Program-made: the position numbers and the translations under genes | Notes under the pieces: model-generated | Databases searched by the model: none | What the model was told of the DNA's origin: nothing | The model's input: only the letters and a program-made list of their open reading frames with translations | DNA from: Gemelliphila asaccharolytica | GTDB taxonomy: Bacteria; Bacillota; Bacilli; Staphylococcales; Gemellaceae | NCBI RefSeq assembly: GCF_001553005.1 | Contig: NZ_KQ959866.1 | Coordinates: 1-12,456 of the forward strand | Length of the DNA: 12,456 nt | Reading direction: 5' to 3' | Shown here: positions 1 to 8,406 of the stretch, piece by piece | Position numbering within the stretch: position 1 is the stretch's first letter | Layout of the letters: the number at the start of each line of letters is the position of its first letter

Positions 1-1
1 T

Positions 2-286
2 AAAGAAAAAGCTCTAAAAGAAATAGAAGAGTCTAATTTATCAGAAAAAGATAAAGAAAAATATTTAAAACAAATACAAAACGCTAAAACACAAAAAGAA
101 ATAGAAAAAATATTAAAAAAAGCACTAAAAGAAGAGCAAAAAGCAGACAAAAAAATAAACAGCAACAAGGAAGCAAAACAAAATCCAGCTAAATTAGCAA
201 GTACAGGATTAAGTACGCAATCTTCAACATTTATAGCAACAATACTTGCAATGATAGCAATCTTCTTGAGAAGAAGAAACAAATAA
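2..286 (+). CDS. Sortase-anchored surface protein with GA-like module, 3' end only
   Basis: This is the C-terminal 94 residues of a gene that begins before the window. Residues 1 to about 50 form a Lys/Glu-rich helical segment whose hydrophobic spacing (LKEIEE, LSEKDKEKYL, IQNAKT, IEKILKKAL) matches the three-helix GA module (Pfam GA family), known for binding serum albumin in protein G and Finegoldia PAB. It also resembles the three GA-like modules at 11299-11790. A short polar linker follows, then a cell-wall sorting signal: LASTG at 194-208, a hydrophobic stretch (FIATILAMIAIFL) and the basic tail RRRNK. The pentapeptide has Ala where LPXTG has Pro. A hairpin terminator lies directly downstream. 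The resemblance suggests that the missing upstream part could be a NEAT/GA protein related to the gene at 8407, but none of it is visible. Albumin binding is inferred from family resemblance only. Confidence 0.8.
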   Translation, partial: KEKALKEIEESNLSEKDKEKYLKQIQNAKTQKEIEKILKKALKEEQKADKKINSNKEAKQNPAKLASTGLSTQSSTFIATILAMIAIFLRRRNK

Positions 287-299
287 TTTTTTAATTAAG

Positions 300-336
300 A
301 AAAGGCAAAGAAAATCTTGATAGAACTTTGCCTTTT
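300..336 (+). terminator. Intrinsic terminator after the GA/LASTG surface gene
   Basis: AAAAGGCAAAG (300-310) pairs perfectly with CTTTGCCTTTT (326-336), giving an 11-bp stem with a 15-nt loop. It starts 14 bases after the stop codon. The T-tract is only four long before being interrupted (GTCTATTTT), so termination may be leaky. The GGCA/TGCC core recurs in the terminator at 8077-8113. Confidence 0.75.
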
Positions 337-386
337 GTCTATTTTAAAAAAATAAAAAGAAAAATTATTTCTCATTAAGGTTTAAA

Positions 387-415
387 TTGAATGAAATTAA
401 AAAAAATGTTAGAAT
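387..415 (+). promoter_or_regulatory. Sigma-A-type promoter for pyrG (extended -10)
   Basis: A -35 element TTGAAT (387-392, 4/6 to consensus) and a -10 element TAGAAT (410-415, 5/6) are separated by exactly 17 bp. A TGn extension (TGT, 407-409) precedes the -10. Transcription would begin around 421-424, leaving a leader of about 95 nt. The same -10 block, AATGkTAGAATAAA, recurs in the promoter of the NEAT gene at 8344-8356. The leader carries no G-run at its 5' end and no hairpin, so the CTP-sensing attenuation described for Bacillus subtilis pyrG is not apparent. Confidence 0.55.
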
Positions 416-516
416 AAAAGTTAAAGTAAAAAAAGGTATTACTTATTTTTAACATTTAAAAAGAAAATTTATAAAAAACAAAAAAACAATAAAAAAATTA
501 ATTTTAGGAGGGCTAG

Positions 517-2118
<1,602 letters not shown>

Positions 2119-2232
2119 ATTATAGATTTTAATTATAATTCTTTTATAAAATAATAAATGATAAATTAATATCAATAATAGTTATACTTAAATAATATTT
2201 ATTTTTCTAAAATTTGAAAAAAAGAGATTCAT

Positions 2233-2272
2233 AAAAAAATAGTAAATTATTTTACTGTTTTTTTTTTTTTTT
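2233..2272 (+). terminator. Intrinsic terminator of pyrG with a T15 tract
   Basis: AAAAAAATAGTAAA (2233-2246) pairs with TTTACTGTTTTTTT (2251-2264) through one U-G wobble, giving a 14-bp, very A/T-rich stem with a TTAT loop. The stem runs into an uninterrupted run of 15 T (2258-2272). It lies 114 bases past the pyrG stop; the stretch between holds only A/T-rich sequence with no other convincing hairpin. Confidence 0.7.
2258..2272 (+). repeat. Homopolymeric T15 tract abutting a promoter
   Basis: Fifteen consecutive T residues form the tail of the pyrG terminator. The last two T are also the first two bases of the candidate -35 (TTGAGC, 2271-2276) of the downstream adhesin gene. Runs of this length are prone to slipped-strand changes. 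Because the tract lies upstream of or at the edge of the -35, length changes would alter upstream promoter DNA rather than the -35/-10 spacing. Confidence 0.85.
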
Positions 2273-2310
2273 GAGCTTTCTATAGACAATAATATAATAT
2301 ATGTTACAAT
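2271..2310 (+). promoter_or_regulatory. Promoter region of the large adhesin gene (two overlapping candidates)
   Basis: Candidate A has -35 TTGAGC (2271-2276, 4/6) and a perfect -10 TATAAT (2293-2298) with a 16-bp spacer. Candidate B has -35 TAGACA (2283-2288, 5/6) and -10 TACAAT (2305-2310, 5/6) with a 16-bp spacer and a TGT extension just before the -10. Either would give a 5' leader of roughly 75-90 nt that is almost pure A/T and has no recognisable riboswitch. The sequence cannot decide between them. Confidence 0.5.
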
Positions 2311-2384
2311 TATATTTAGTATATAACAATTTTATTATTAAAAATTAAAAAAATAAATTAATAAAATACAATTTTATATTTTGT

Positions 2385-2390
2385 GAGGTG
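2385..2390 (+). promoter_or_regulatory. Shine-Dalgarno that fixes the adhesin start at 2394
   Basis: GAGGTG at 2385-2390 matches the anti-Shine-Dalgarno and sits just before the ATG at 2394. A GTG at 2388 would extend the protein by two residues, but it lies inside this ribosome binding site and cannot also be the start. The ATG at 2394 also gives a normal signal peptide beginning MKNILKK. Confidence 0.7.
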
Positions 2391-2393
2391 GAT

Positions 2394-5300
2394 ATGAAAA
2401 ACATATTAAAAAAAATAATTATTTTTTCATTATTGATAGTATTTACTTTAGCTAGTGTAACCCCATTTAAAATGGTTAATGCTAATAAGGTAACGCCGTC
2501 TGAAGGGAAAGTAATAACTAATGAAGTAAGTAGTAAGGAAAATTCTGCTGAAAAACCAGTTCTTAAGGAAGGAGTATTGGAGAAAGAAAAACTTCCTTTA
2601 AAAGAAAAGGCAGAAGAAAATAAAAACAATGTAGTAGGTAGTGATAGAGCAAATGCTGATACATCTACTAACAAAGTTGATTTAAAAATAGCAAGATTAA
2701 CAGAAAAAGGAATAGAACCATTACCAGAAGAATGGTATACAGAACAAGAAGTAGATAGTGTAGTTGATGTTGACGTATCTGGTAATAGCTATAAAATAGA
2801 CAATCCTTATATTCAGTTAAAAATACCCAAAATAGAAAAAATAAAAGATGTTCGTTTTGTAGACTCTCAAACTGGAGAAACTGAAAGAGGGGAAGATGAA
2901 AACTATAAATATGTAAAATATAAATACTCTACTTTAACTGGAGGAACTCATGCAAGTTATCAATTCTTTTTTAAGATTGATGGACATTTTGCAAAAAATA
3001 ATGATTCTATAAACGTAGAAGTAGTTTTATATGATGGAGATGGCAAAGAAATAACAAAAGATACTCATACTTACAAGGTAAAAACAGTTGATTTTGAAGT
3101 TTATTCAAGTTGGCAAAATAAAGACGATATGGAGTATACTAAATTTGACTCTACTTCTAATGGCCATACAAGCACTGTAAAAGGATTAACAGAAAAAGAT
3201 AGTGACACAAGGACAGCTCCTAATACTAAGCAATATGCTAATATTTTTGCTTCAGTCTATCCTAAAAAAATAGAGGGATTAAATGGAAGTTATGGAATGG
3301 AATATCCAAAAAATCTGAAGTTTGTCTTTACATATCCTGATGAAACAGAAGGATTTATATGTGCTCAAAATGATAAAACGGATCCTAGAAGAGAAGATAG
3401 ATGGGACTGGTGGGGATCGCCTAGACCAGATGCCAAAAAATTTAAAATTAATAAAAATGTATGTGAGTATATTGTAGATGCACCTACATTCGATAGACAT
3501 TTAGGATATCTTTCAAACGACCGTTACGCAACAGCTTTTACTTCTGTAGCTTTGGCAGACAAAGTAGTATTAAATAAAGATTTAGAAGTAAAAATTGATA
3601 TTTATAAAAATGTTGATGAAAATGGCCAAAACGGAGAGCTTATAGGAAGTAGAGTAGAAAAATTCAACTTTATACCTGCCCCTTTTTCAAAAAATGGAAA
3701 TTTCGGCTATATAAAAAGAAGTTACGCTGATTACGATTTTGAAGATTTTGGTTATCTTTATAGTTCAGATTATCATTATTTAAATGGAGATATTTTTAAA
3801 GGTGATAAAAAAATGAATGATATAGGTATCCCTATAATAGACAAAATAAGTAATAGTAACAATGGTTCTGGAAGAAATAATAAATATTCCGGAGGGGATG
3901 TAACTAAAGTAAAAGAAATATACACTAAGCTTGATAGTGAGGGGACATACTTTAAAAATATAAAATTAAAAGTAGGTCACAATAACAATGGAAATCCTAA
4001 TAATGATAAAAATAAAGAGCAAATGATTGCCTCTATAGATAAAGGAACTAAGCTATATGGAATAGCAAAAGATGGAAGTGAAACATTAATAAAGGATAAT
4101 GTTAAACATGATGAAGTAGTTGAAATAGATGATACTACTAGAAAATATCAAGAATTGGTATTTAAATTTAAAGAACCCGTAGTTTTAGACAATACAGTTA
4201 TCTATACATATGAAAGAATTTGGTTTGTAGATGATGAAATGACTAAATTCAAAGATTTAAAAGATAAAACTTTAAGATATGATAATACTTTAGCTGTAAG
4301 TACTTATGATGAAAAAGAGCAAAAAACTATAAAAGGTGACTATACTGGTAAAGATGATTATTCATACATAAATGTAATATCTCTTCATCCAAGGGTAAAT
4401 GAAGTTATAAGAGATCCATTTGTTAAAGAGTTTGAAGCAACAGGACTTTTTGATTATGTCATAGGACCTAATATGCCTGAAATATATCATGATAGATCGA
4501 CTTATGGGAATATGAAGGAAATAAAAAATGTTTCTATAATAACTCTTATTCCTAGTGGTTTTGAATATACAGGGAAATATGAAAGAAGAGAAAATTCGGT
4601 AGATGGAAGAGATCCTTCTTGGAATGATAAGGTGAAAGATCCAATAATTACTACAGTAGAAAATTATAAAGGGACTGGAAAAACTGCAATTATAGCTAAA
4701 TATGGAGATGTTCCTATAGAAAAATGTTACCCTATTAATTTAAAATTGAAAGCAACTAAAAATGTAAAAAGAGGTGCTAATACTTTTGTAAATTATATGA
4801 CTTATGATAATAATGAGTTTTTAGTTCCATATAATGACACAGACAAAAATGAAAATAACTATGTAGATGAGTTAGACCTTGATGATGATGGAAACACAAA
4901 AGAAATTTTCATGAAAAAAGAAACAACCGTAACTTATGTGCCGCCATTAGAACTTATAAACAACAATAGTGTAGGACACGAGGGGATTTCTGACGTTACA
5001 CAAATAACAGCTGATTTAGGGTATGAAGTTAATCATAAAATTAATTTGTTCAATAATTCAATAAAAGATGTAGACAAGTTATCTATTATAGATGTTTTAC
5101 CTTATAAAGAAGACCACAGTATTACCCCAAATGATGAAGGCAAATATGTAAAAAGAGGTTCTACTTTTTCAACTTACTTAACTTCTTCTTTAGAAGAAGC
5201 TAACCCAACACTTAAAGACAAATTAGACTTTTTCTACCAATTAGAAGAACAAGGAGAAGATCTAGCAAGTGTAAGAGATGGGAAATGGGTAAAAAAAGAT

Positions 5301-8075
5301 GAAGTAGCTGACTTTAAAAAGGTAAAATCAATAAAAGCCGTTCTAAAAAAAGGTCAAATTCTAAAATCAAAAGAATCCATAGAAATAATTTTACCTGCTA
5401 ACTTACCTAAAGATACAGATTTAGATGAAAAAACATCTAAAGCATTTAACTCTGCAGCATTTAGTGTAGACGATATAAATTATACTGAAGGTAATAAAAC
5501 ACAAATAGATTTTAAAAAATACTTAGTAAGTGGAGTCGCATACTATGATTTAAACGAAAATGGCAAATATGATGAAGGGGATGTCCCATTAAGAAATATA
5601 GATGTAACAATCTTAAATAAAAAAGATGGGTCAGTAGCACAAGATTTTAATAAAAAAGAATTAACAGTAAAAACTGATGACAACGGTGGATATAAAATTC
5701 CTATTTACAAGCGAGGAGATTACCTTGTCAAATTCACAAAAACAAAACATCAGATATTTAGCACTAAAGAAACTGAAAATGAGCAAAAAGGTAATTCTAT
5801 AATTGTTAACACTATTAAAGATGATGTAGCTAAAACAAAAGATTTTACTCTTTCTCCAGTAAAAAAAGAAGAAGTAAAAAATGTAGCCACTACGCCAATA
5901 TATGGAAAAATAGACCTTGAAAAATATTCACAAGATGAAAAACAAGGTGATTCTAAAAAAGCATTATCTGGCGTTGAATTTGCTCTTAAAAACAAAGATG
6001 GTAGTGATGTAACTAATTTCAAATATGAAACAATAGGAAATGTAACTACAGATAAAGATGGGAAAACTAGCTTTTTACTTGTTCCTTATGGAGATTATAT
6101 TATAAAAGAAGTAAAAACAAATGAAGCTTATGAACTTTCTAAAGAAGAATATCCTATAACTGTAACAGGAGAAAAAGATGGTAAAAATAGTAAGGTAGTT
6201 ACCCGCCAAATAGACAACAAACTTAAAAAAATATCTATAAATATAGAAAAAGACTGGCAAGATGAAAAAGGAGAGGAAATAACTCCACCAACTGATAAAG
6301 TAGAAGTAGAGTTACTTAGAGATAATGAGTTAGTAGAAACAAAAGAATTAACAAAAGAAAAAGATTTCAAATTGACAGTAGATAATTTACAAAAAACTGA
6401 CTCTACTACTGGAAAAGACTACACATACACAGTTAGAGAAAAAGGAATAGATGATAAAAATGAAATAAAAATAAATGATATTTGGTATAAATCGATTTCT
6501 TCAGGTGAACAAGAAACTGGACTAAAAATAACAAATAAAAAAGTTGCTTTATGGACAGAAATGGTACCTGCCAAAACAAGTTATAAAGTAGAAAAAGATT
6601 GGCAAGGAATAAGTAAAAAAGCAGTCGAAAATGAAAAAATATTAGTAAAATTATATAAAAATGGAAACCCAACAAATCAAACAAAAGAATTAACAAAAGA
6701 AAATGATTTTAAAGCTACTTTTGAAGATTTAAATGATACAGATTTTAAAAAAGATAATCAAAAAAATATTTATAGCGTAAAAGAAATTGACAATCAAGGA
6801 AATGCTATAGAGGATAATTCCAAAATAAAAATAGCAGATAAAGAATATAAAGTAACCTATCAAAAAGGGAAAATAACAAACACTCTAATAAACGAAAAAA
6901 TAAAAGTAACGGCCCAAAAACAGTGGCAAGATGAAGAAAACAGAGATGGAATAAGACCAGAAAAAATAAAAGTAAAATTACTAGCAAATGGGAAACCAAC
7001 AGGACAAGAAATTCTAGTAACAAAAGACATGGAGAAAGCTTTTGAATTTGATAACCTTGATACTTATGATAATGATGGGGAAAAAATAAAATATACTGTC
7101 GAAGAAGAAGTTCCAGCAGGATATAAATCAGAAGTAACTGGAACACAAAAAGAAGGATTTAAAATAACAAACACACACGAAGTAGAAAAAGTAAATATAG
7201 CTGTAGAAAAACAGTGGAAAGATGTAGATAAACAAAAAGGGAAAAAACCAGAAAAAATAAAAGTAAAACTACTAGCAAACGGAAAAGAAACGGACCAAGA
7301 AATAACTTTAGAAAAAGATAAAGAATACAAAGCAGAATTTAAAAATCTTAACGCAAAAGAAAAAGGTCAAGAAATAGAATACATGGTCAAAGAAGAAGTG
7401 CCAGCAGGATATAAATCAGAAGTAACTGGAACACAAAAAGAAGGGTTTAAAATAATAAATACATATTCTCCAGAAAAAGTTTCTATATCAACTAAATTTA
7501 AAAAAATAATCGAAGGCGAACCAACTCAAAAAGATAAATTCAAATTTAAATTTACACCAGTAGAAAAATCTAATCCAATGCCTGAAAAAGAAAAATCAGG
7601 ACAAAAAATAATAGATATTGAAGGAGCAGGAGAAAAAGAATTAGGAAAAATTGAATTTAAATATCCTGGGGTATATAGTTACAAATTAGAAGAAATAAAT
7701 GAAAATAATAAAGAAATAGAATATGACAAATCTATATACACAATTACATATAATGTAACAGATAAAAATGGAAAATTGAAAGTTGAAACTAACTTAAAAA
7801 AAGATAAAGAAGAAGTTAAAGAAATTATATTTAGAAATAAATATAAACAAAAAAATCAAGTGCCAAATAATGAAAATGAAAATAAAAAACCAGTTGGCAA
7901 TGCAAAAGAAGAGAATAAGAAAGGAGATAGCAAAGAAGAAATAGGATTCAAAAATGAAAAAAATAAAGAGCAAAAAGGGATATTGACAAAAACAGGTGTT
8001 GAAAATACTATTAATACTGCATTAATATCTACTTTGATAGCTTTAGGGCTATTAATAAGAAAAAAATATAAATAA
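2394..8075 (+). CDS. Large sortase-anchored isopeptide-domain adhesin / pilin-like protein
   Basis: A secreted, wall-anchored protein of 1893 residues. A Sec signal peptide (MKNILKK, hydrophobic core, probable cleavage after VNA near residue 30) is followed by a Lys/Glu-rich linker to about 95. Residues 96 to about 855 are beta-rich with no domain I recognise; they hold a Trp-rich spot (W337, W339, W340) and the protein's only cysteines (C323, C357, C778). About 856-1005 looks DUF11-like. An SdrD-B-like domain (about 1040-1155) has a calcium-type loop DLNENGKYDEGD. A SpaA-like domain spans about 1166-1278. Four Cna-B domains start near 1279, 1397, 1502 and 1599, each with the isopeptide pattern Lys (K[DQ]W), Glu (Y-x-V-x-E) and Asn (near I-[TI]-N). 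An FctA/Spy0128-like domain spans about 1695-1816. A polar linker precedes LTKTG (7983-7997), a hydrophobic helix and RKKYK. The likely role is host or partner-cell adhesion on a rigid stalk. The ligand is unknown and no sortase gene is nearby. Confidence 0.9.
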   Translation: MKNILKKIIIFSLLIVFTLASVTPFKMVNANKVTPSEGKVITNEVSSKENSAEKPVLKEGVLEKEKLPLKEKAEENKNNVVGSDRANADTSTNKVDLKIARLTEKGIEPLPEEWYTEQEVDSVVDVDVSGNSYKIDNPYIQLKIPKIEKIKDVRFVDSQTGETERGEDENYKYVKYKYSTLTGGTHASYQFFFKIDGHFAKNNDSINVEVVLYDGDGKEITKDTHTYKVKTVDFEVYSSWQNKDDMEYTKFDSTSNGHTSTVKGLTEKDSDTRTAPNTKQYANIFASVYPKKIEGLNGSYGMEYPKNLKFVFTYPDETEGFICAQNDKTDPRREDRWDWWGSPRPDAKKFKINKNVCEYIVDAPTFDRHLGYLSNDRYATAFTSVALADKVVLNKDLEVKIDIYKNVDENGQNGELIGSRVEKFNFIPAPFSKNGNFGYIKRSYADYDFEDFGYLYSSDYHYLNGDIFKGDKKMNDIGIPIIDKISNSNNGSGRNNKYSGGDVTKVKEIYTKLDSEGTYFKNIKLKVGHNNNGNPNNDKNKEQMIASIDKGTKLYGIAKDGSETLIKDNVKHDEVVEIDDTTRKYQELVFKFKEPVVLDNTVIYTYERIWFVDDEMTKFKDLKDKTLRYDNTLAVSTYDEKEQKTIKGDYTGKDDYSYINVISLHPRVNEVIRDPFVKEFEATGLFDYVIGPNMPEIYHDRSTYGNMKEIKNVSIITLIPSGFEYTGKYERRENSVDGRDPSWNDKVKDPIITTVENYKGTGKTAIIAKYGDVPIEKCYPINLKLKATKNVKRGANTFVNYMTYDNNEFLVPYNDTDKNENNYVDELDLDDDGNTKEIFMKKETTVTYVPPLELINNNSVGHEGISDVTQITADLGYEVNHKINLFNNSIKDVDKLSIIDVLPYKEDHSITPNDEGKYVKRGSTFSTYLTSSLEEANPTLKDKLDFFYQLEEQGEDLASVRDGKWVKKDEVADFKKVKSIKAVLKKGQILKSKESIEIILPANLPKDTDLDEKTSKAFNSAAFSVDDINYTEGNKTQIDFKKYLVSGVAYYDLNENGKYDEGDVPLRNIDVTILNKKDGSVAQDFNKKELTVKTDDNGGYKIPIYKRGDYLVKFTKTKHQIFSTKETENEQKGNSIIVNTIKDDVAKTKDFTLSPVKKEEVKNVATTPIYGKIDLEKYSQDEKQGDSKKALSGVEFALKNKDGSDVTNFKYETIGNVTTDKDGKTSFLLVPYGDYIIKEVKTNEAYELSKEEYPITVTGEKDGKNSKVVTRQIDNKLKKISINIEKDWQDEKGEEITPPTDKVEVELLRDNELVETKELTKEKDFKLTVDNLQKTDSTTGKDYTYTVREKGIDDKNEIKINDIWYKSISSGEQETGLKITNKKVALWTEMVPAKTSYKVEKDWQGISKKAVENEKILVKLYKNGNPTNQTKELTKENDFKATFEDLNDTDFKKDNQKNIYSVKEIDNQGNAIEDNSKIKIADKEYKVTYQKGKITNTLINEKIKVTAQKQWQDEENRDGIRPEKIKVKLLANGKPTGQEILVTKDMEKAFEFDNLDTYDNDGEKIKYTVEEEVPAGYKSEVTGTQKEGFKITNTHEVEKVNIAVEKQWKDVDKQKGKKPEKIKVKLLANGKETDQEITLEKDKEYKAEFKNLNAKEKGQEIEYMVKEEVPAGYKSEVTGTQKEGFKIINTYSPEKVSISTKFKKIIEGEPTQKDKFKFKFTPVEKSNPMPEKEKSGQKIIDIEGAGEKELGKIEFKYPGVYSYKLEEINENNKEIEYDKSIYTITYNVTDKNGKLKVETNLKKDKEEVKEIIFRNKYKQKNQVPNNENENKKPVGNAKEENKKGDSKEEIGFKNEKNKEQKGILTKTGVENTINTALISTLIALGLLIRKKYK
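7104..7463 (+). repeat. Near-identical 72-bp repeat ends of Cna-B domains 3 and 4
   Basis: Bases 7104-7175 and 7392-7463 match at 68 of 72 positions at an offset of 288 bp, including an exact 44-bp core (7113-7156 and 7401-7444). They encode the same end of two successive Cna-B domains (EEVPAGYKSEVTGTQKEGF and so on). A second similar block, PEKIKVKLLANGK, starts near 6957 and 7248, which shows that the whole domain of about 290 bp was duplicated in tandem. Confidence 0.85.
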
Positions 8076-8076
8076 T

Positions 8077-8113
8077 AAAAAAGGCAGGAGATAAAAATCT
8101 TTTGCCTTTTTTT
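8077..8113 (+). terminator. Strong intrinsic terminator of the adhesin gene
   Basis: AAAAAAGGCAGGAGAT (8077-8092) pairs with ATCTTTTGCCTTTTTT (8097-8112) as a 16-bp stem with two G-U pairs and an AAAA tetraloop, followed immediately by the end of a T7 run (8107-8113). It begins two bases after the stop codon. Confidence 0.9.
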
Positions 8114-8324
8114 AAAAAAACTTAAAATAATAAATTTTTTAATAAAATAAACTTTCTTATTATAGAAATAAAATTTTAAAAAAGAGATAGATTATAAAAA
8201 AATATAAAATAAAGCTTCTAGGTATTTGAAATATAAGATTTTTTAAAAAAAATGGCTGATTTAAAAACAAAGAAAAGAGAAAAAAGAATTTATAAATTAA
8301 AGAAAAAAATTATACTATAGATTA
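8114..8324. other. A/T-rich intergenic stretch with nothing recognisable
   Basis: This part of the 331-base gap between the adhesin terminator and the NEAT promoter is almost entirely A/T. No convincing gene, tRNA-like fold, riboswitch or repeat is visible. A 22-codon ATG frame at 8252-8320 has no ribosome binding site and was not called. Confidence 0.6.
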
Positions 8325-8353
8325 TTGTTTAAATATAAAAAAAATGGTAGAAT
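8325..8353 (+). promoter_or_regulatory. Promoter of the NEAT-domain gene (extended -10)
   Basis: A -35-like TTGTTT (8325-8330, 3/6) and -10 TAGAAT (8348-8353, 5/6) lie 17 bp apart, with a TGG extension (8345-8347) just before the -10. The extended -10 would compensate for the weak -35. The transcription start is expected near 8359-8362, placing the Fur box within the first 20 or so transcribed bases. Confidence 0.6.
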
Positions 8354-8363
8354 AAAGAAGAAT

Positions 8364-8380
8364 TTGATAACAATTATCAA
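8364..8380 (+). promoter_or_regulatory. Fur box (iron-responsive operator)
   Basis: TTGATAACAATTATCAA is a perfect 7-3-7 inverted repeat. Read as the Gram-positive 7-1-7 Fur box TGATAATNATTATCA, bases 8365-8379 mismatch at one position only (C for T at 8371). It starts 11 bp after the -10, so iron-loaded Fur would block initiation or early elongation. An adjoining palindrome, ATCAATTGAT (8376-8385), overlaps its right arm and could hold a second Fur dimer. The match fits Fur much better than the PerR (TTATAAT-type) or Zur (TACGA-type) consensus. Confidence 0.8.
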
Positions 8381-8406
8381 TTGATTAAAATGATTAAGGA
8401 GATATT

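Noticed and set aside
2159..2174. TGATAAATTAATATCA as a Fur box for the adhesin gene.
   Set aside because: Arms are only TGATA-N6-TATCA, the length is 16 instead of 15, and it lies upstream of the pyrG terminator and far from the adhesin promoter.
2388..2393. GTG at 2388 as an alternative start of the adhesin gene.
   Set aside because: It lies inside the Shine-Dalgarno GAGGTG; the ATG at 2394 has correct spacing and gives a normal signal peptide.
3258..3269. VYPK tetrapeptide in the adhesin, as in the pilin motif whose Lys is joined by sortase.
   Set aside because: The preceding W-x3-V-x context is absent and a nearby YPKN is equally isolated; no pilin sortase gene is seen in the window.
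6433..7330. Overlapping minus-strand open frames opposite the Cna-B region, and similar ones opposite pyrG and the NEAT gene.
   Set aside because: They are Leu/Phe/Ser-rich mirror translations of Lys/Glu-rich coding DNA, with no ribosome binding sites or family features.
5889..7480. Repetitive Lys/Glu-coding DNA considered as a possible CRISPR or transposon repeat array.
   Set aside because: The repeats are in-frame protein domains of about 290 bp with diverged sequence and no spacers, inverted ends or target duplications.
8252..8320. A 22-codon ATG frame (MADLKTKKREKRIYK and onward) in the gap before the NEAT promoter.
   Set aside because: No ribosome binding site, a Lys-rich product expected by chance in such A-rich DNA, and no recognisable family.
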